The notes beneath the pieces were generated by a model that saw only the letters and a program-made list of their open reading frames with translations, made no database searches and had not been told where the DNA came from. A program made the position numbers and the translations under genes. Below are positions 32,451 to 34,455 of a DNA stretch of 34,455 nucleotides, piece by piece (positions within the stretch are counted from its first letter, which is position 1; every line of letters begins with the position of its first letter). The stretch lies in assembly GCA_022841545.1 (NCBI GenBank), contig JALHRF010000037.1:1-34455 (forward strand). The letters run 5' to 3'. The DNA comes from Bauldia sp. GTDB lineage: Bacteria > Pseudomonadota > Alphaproteobacteria > Rhizobiales > Kaistiaceae.

Positions 32451-33251
32451 TCAGAGCGCCTCCACGTTGCCGTCGACCCCGAGCGACTGCCCGGAGATGT
32501 TCCGGCCTGCGTCGGAGAGGAGGAAGGCGGTCATCGCCGCGACGTCGTCGGGAGACACCATGCGGCGAAGCGACACCCGCGACAGGTATTCCTCCTCCAT
32601 CTCGTCATAGGAGATGCCGAGCTGGCCGGCGCGCGCGCGGATCACGCCCTCCATCCGCGGCCCCTCGACGATGCCCGGCAGGATGGCGTTGACCCGGATG
32701 TTCGACGGGCCGAGCTCCTTGGCGAGGCTCTGGGTGAAGCCGATCACGCCGAACTTCGCCGCCGAATAGGGGGTGCGGAAGGCGTAGCCGTGGCGGCCGG
32801 CGGCCGACGACATGTTGACGACCGACCCGCCGCCGGCGGCCTTCAGCATCGGCACGGCACGGCGGGCGCAGAGGAACTGGCCGGTGAGGCAGATGTCGAT
32901 GGTGCGCCGCCACTCCGCCGGGTCGATCTCGTCGACGCCGCCGGTCGGCCCGGCGATGCCGGCATTGTTGATGAGCGCATCGAGCCCGCCGAGCTCGGCC
33001 GCCGCCGCATCGAACAGGCGGTCGACGTCGGCCTCGACCGAGACGTCGGCCTTGATCCACCCGGCCCCGGGGAACGCACGGCTGAAAGCTGCGAGCGCCT
33101 CGTCCGCCACGTCGCAGATGAAGATGCGCGCCCCATGGCGCGCGAGACGGCGGGCGATGGCGAGGCCGATCCCGCCGGCGCCGGCGGTGACCACGACACG
33201 CTGGCCCGCGAGCCCGGCGCCGAGATCGGATGAAGTCGCAGGTTCGGTCAT
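32451..33251 (-). CDS. Short-chain dehydrogenase/reductase
   Basis: A 266-residue classical SDR. The cofactor motif is TAGAGGIG at 22-29 (TGxxxGxG variant with Ala at the second position), with CDVAD at 46-50, whose Asp suggests NAD(H). NNAG is at 95-98, the catalytic serine near 148-149, and the YSAAK motif holds Y162 and K166. PGIVEGPRMEGVI and the C-terminal GQSLGVDGNVEAL are standard. SDRs of this kind oxidise sugars at the anomeric carbon to lactones or oxidise sugar alcohols; with the SMP-30 gene in the operon, a sugar 1-dehydrogenase is the best guess. The start is 12 bases after the permease stop. Confidence 0.92.
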   Translation of the reverse strand: MTEPATSSDLGAGLAGQRVVVTAGAGGIGLAIARRLARHGARIFICDVADEALAAFSRAFPGAGWIKADVSVEADVDRLFDAAAAELGGLDALINNAGIAGPTGGVDEIDPAEWRRTIDICLTGQFLCARRAVPMLKAAGGGSVVNMSSAAGRHGYAFRTPYSAAKFGVIGFTQSLAKELGPSNIRVNAILPGIVEGPRMEGVIRARAGQLGISYDEMEEEYLSRVSLRRMVSPDDVAAMTAFLLSDAGRNISGQSLGVDGNVEAL

Positions 33252-33263
33252 GAACGGTCCTTC

Positions 33264-34455
33264 TCAGCCGGCCTCGCGCCGGTCGCGGAGTGCGATCACC
33301 GCGCCGAGAACGACGACGCCGTAGATGATCGCGCGTGTGGCATAGGGCAGGGTCGTGCCGGCGAGCAAGGTCTGGAGTGCCGTTAAAAGCAGCACGCCGC
33401 CGAGCATGCCGAGATAATGGCCGCGGCCGCCGGTGATCAGCGCGCCGCCGACCACCACCACCGCAATCGACGGCAGGAGGTAGTCGTCGCCCATGCCGAG
33501 GCTCGCCTGGCCGGAGAAGCCGGTGAGCATGATGCCGACGATCGCCGCGCAGACCGCCGAGAGGACGTAGACGCCGATGAGCGTCCGGCCGACGGCGATG
33601 CCGGACAGCGCGGCGACGCGCACGCCGTTGCCGATGCCGTAGACGCGGCGGCCGAAGGGGGTCCGCGACAGGAAGACGACGGCGAAGACGACGAAGGCGA
33701 TGACGAAGAGCACCACCGGCGTGACCCCCCACCAGAGCCGCGCGGTCATGAACCAGCGGAGAAGCGGCGAGGAGAAGCCGGCCGGCGTCCCGCCTGAATA
33801 GAGGAGCGCCGCACCCTGGAGCACGCCGTTCATGGCGAGCGTGACCACGATCGGCGACAGCCCGAGGACGACGATGCCGATGCCGTTGACCAGCCCGATC
33901 AGCACGGCGATGCCGAGCACGATCGGCAGCGCATAGAGGAGCGCCTGGTCGGAGCCCTGGACGATGCCGGCGAGCAGGATGCCGGAGAAGCCGATCGTCC
34001 ACGGCACCGACAGGTCGAGCCCGCCGGTCAGGATCACCGTGCCCTGGCCGAGGGCGAGGACGGCGAGGAAGCTCGCGAGCACGATCAGCGAGTTCCAGTA
34101 GGCCCAGTTGAGGACCGTGTTGCCGAGCGTGAACTGGGTGACGAGCACCACCAGCACGAGGGCGACATAAGCGGGCAGCGCGTAGCGGAGCGTTTCGGCA
34201 TGGCGGATCCAGAACGCGGGCATCGGCGAGGCCCTGCCCGCGGGCGAGGCCATCCCGGCGCTCGACAGCCGCCGGTCGCCGCCGCCGATCTGCGACGGGC
34301 GCGTGCCGGCGCGCCAGGCGGCGACTCGCGTCGCCGCTCCGCGGAGCTGCATCGCCAGCGGCGAATCGCGGGCGATCGAGGCGGCGAGCACCGCGAGGAG
34401 CAGGATCACGCTCTCGGCGATGGTCGAGTAGTAGGCCGAGACGTTGAGGACGAGG
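33264..34455 (-). CDS. Ribose-type ABC permease, apparently a fusion of two permeases (N-terminus beyond window)
   Basis: An open frame of about 396 residues runs off the right edge without a stop. From about position 34250 down it is a complete RbsC-type permease: GQGTVILTGGLDLSVPWTIG, SRTPFGRRVYGIGNG and GGALITGGRGH are family motifs, and about nine hydrophobic segments are present. Before it, in the same frame, come LVLNVSAYYSTIAESVILLL and AVLAASIA, which read like the last membrane helix of another RbsC-type permease, and then a hydrophilic linker of about 50 residues. So either two permeases are fused, or the second gene starts within this frame (ATG near 34252 for MASPAGRAS). The absence of a stop favours fusion. 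First visible gene of the catabolic operon. Confidence 0.82.
   Translation of the reverse strand, partial: LVLNVSAYYSTIAESVILLLAVLAASIARDSPLAMQLRGAATRVAAWRAGTRPSQIGGGDRRLSSAGMASPAGRASPMPAFWIRHAETLRYALPAYVALVLVVLVTQFTLGNTVLNWAYWNSLIVLASFLAVLALGQGTVILTGGLDLSVPWTIGFSGILLAGIVQGSDQALLYALPIVLGIAVLIGLVNGIGIVVLGLSPIVVTLAMNGVLQGAALLYSGGTPAGFSSPLLRWFMTARLWWGVTPVVLFVIAFVVFAVVFLSRTPFGRRVYGIGNGVRVAALSGIAVGRTLIGVYVLSAVCAAIVGIMLTGFSGQASLGMGDDYLLPSIAVVVVGGALITGGRGHYLGMLGGVLLLTALQTLLAGTTLPYATRAIIYGVVVLGAVIALRDRREAG

Noticed and set aside
1..34455. CRISPR array, transposase, integrase, tRNA or rRNA
   Set aside because: No regularly spaced repeats, no transposase or integrase motifs, and no recognisable tRNA or rRNA segments were seen on either strand.

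Overview
This is a GC-rich bacterial segment that reads as an alphaproteobacterium, most likely of the Hyphomicrobiales (Rhizobiales). Pointers are the DUF4164-zapA gene pair, FixK/FNR-type TTGAY-N4-RTCAA boxes, an intergenic repeat whose reverse translation contains 'CHPAKAGTQ', and the density of sugar ABC transporters. The genus cannot be named from this stretch. No tRNA, rRNA, CRISPR array or insertion sequence was seen.

Left part (1-7339): a TIR-STAND NTPase with a membrane segment runs off the left edge. It is divergent from three tandem paralogous genes for exported MORN-repeat proteins. This unit, an intracellular immune-type sensor/effector beside a family of exported MORN proteins, is the best candidate here for an undescribed system. 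At 7350-11341 follow a secreted MEMO-CapA domain fusion, an NADPH-dependent FMN reductase, a LysR regulator and a divergent small exported protein closed by a strong hairpin. At 11815-12498 lies the cell-division pair DUF4164-zapA.

Middle (12813-21508): a plus-strand pair encodes a D-serine/D-threonine-type PLP enzyme and an MlrC-type M81 metalloprotein. It converges, across a dispersed palindromic repeat, on a minus-strand ribose-type ABC operon (binding protein, double ATPase, two permeases with 4-base stop/start overlaps). A divergent IclR regulator and three IclR-like half-sites sit between the binding-protein gene and the regulator gene.

21509-25046 resembles an oxygen-regulated stress island in partial decay: a cytochrome c gene behind a FixK/FNR box, a small exported protein, a frameshifted remnant of a dienelactone-hydrolase-like gene, an L,D-transpeptidase with its own box at the class II position, a broken CapA-type gene, and an intact phosphotransferase/P-loop kinase.

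Right part (25126-34455): a GtsABCD-type glucose/mannose ABC operon, again with a FixK/FNR box upstream. Upstream of it is a catabolic operon on the same strand: ribose-type permease (apparently two permeases fused, cut by the right edge), SDR dehydrogenase, L-gulonate/L-carnitine-type 3-hydroxyacid dehydrogenase, beta-keto acid cleavage enzyme (BKACE) and SMP-30 lactonase. Together these suggest import of a sugar or sugar acid, oxidation to a lactone, hydrolysis, oxidation at C3 and acetyl-CoA-dependent cleavage, a route whose substrate is unknown.
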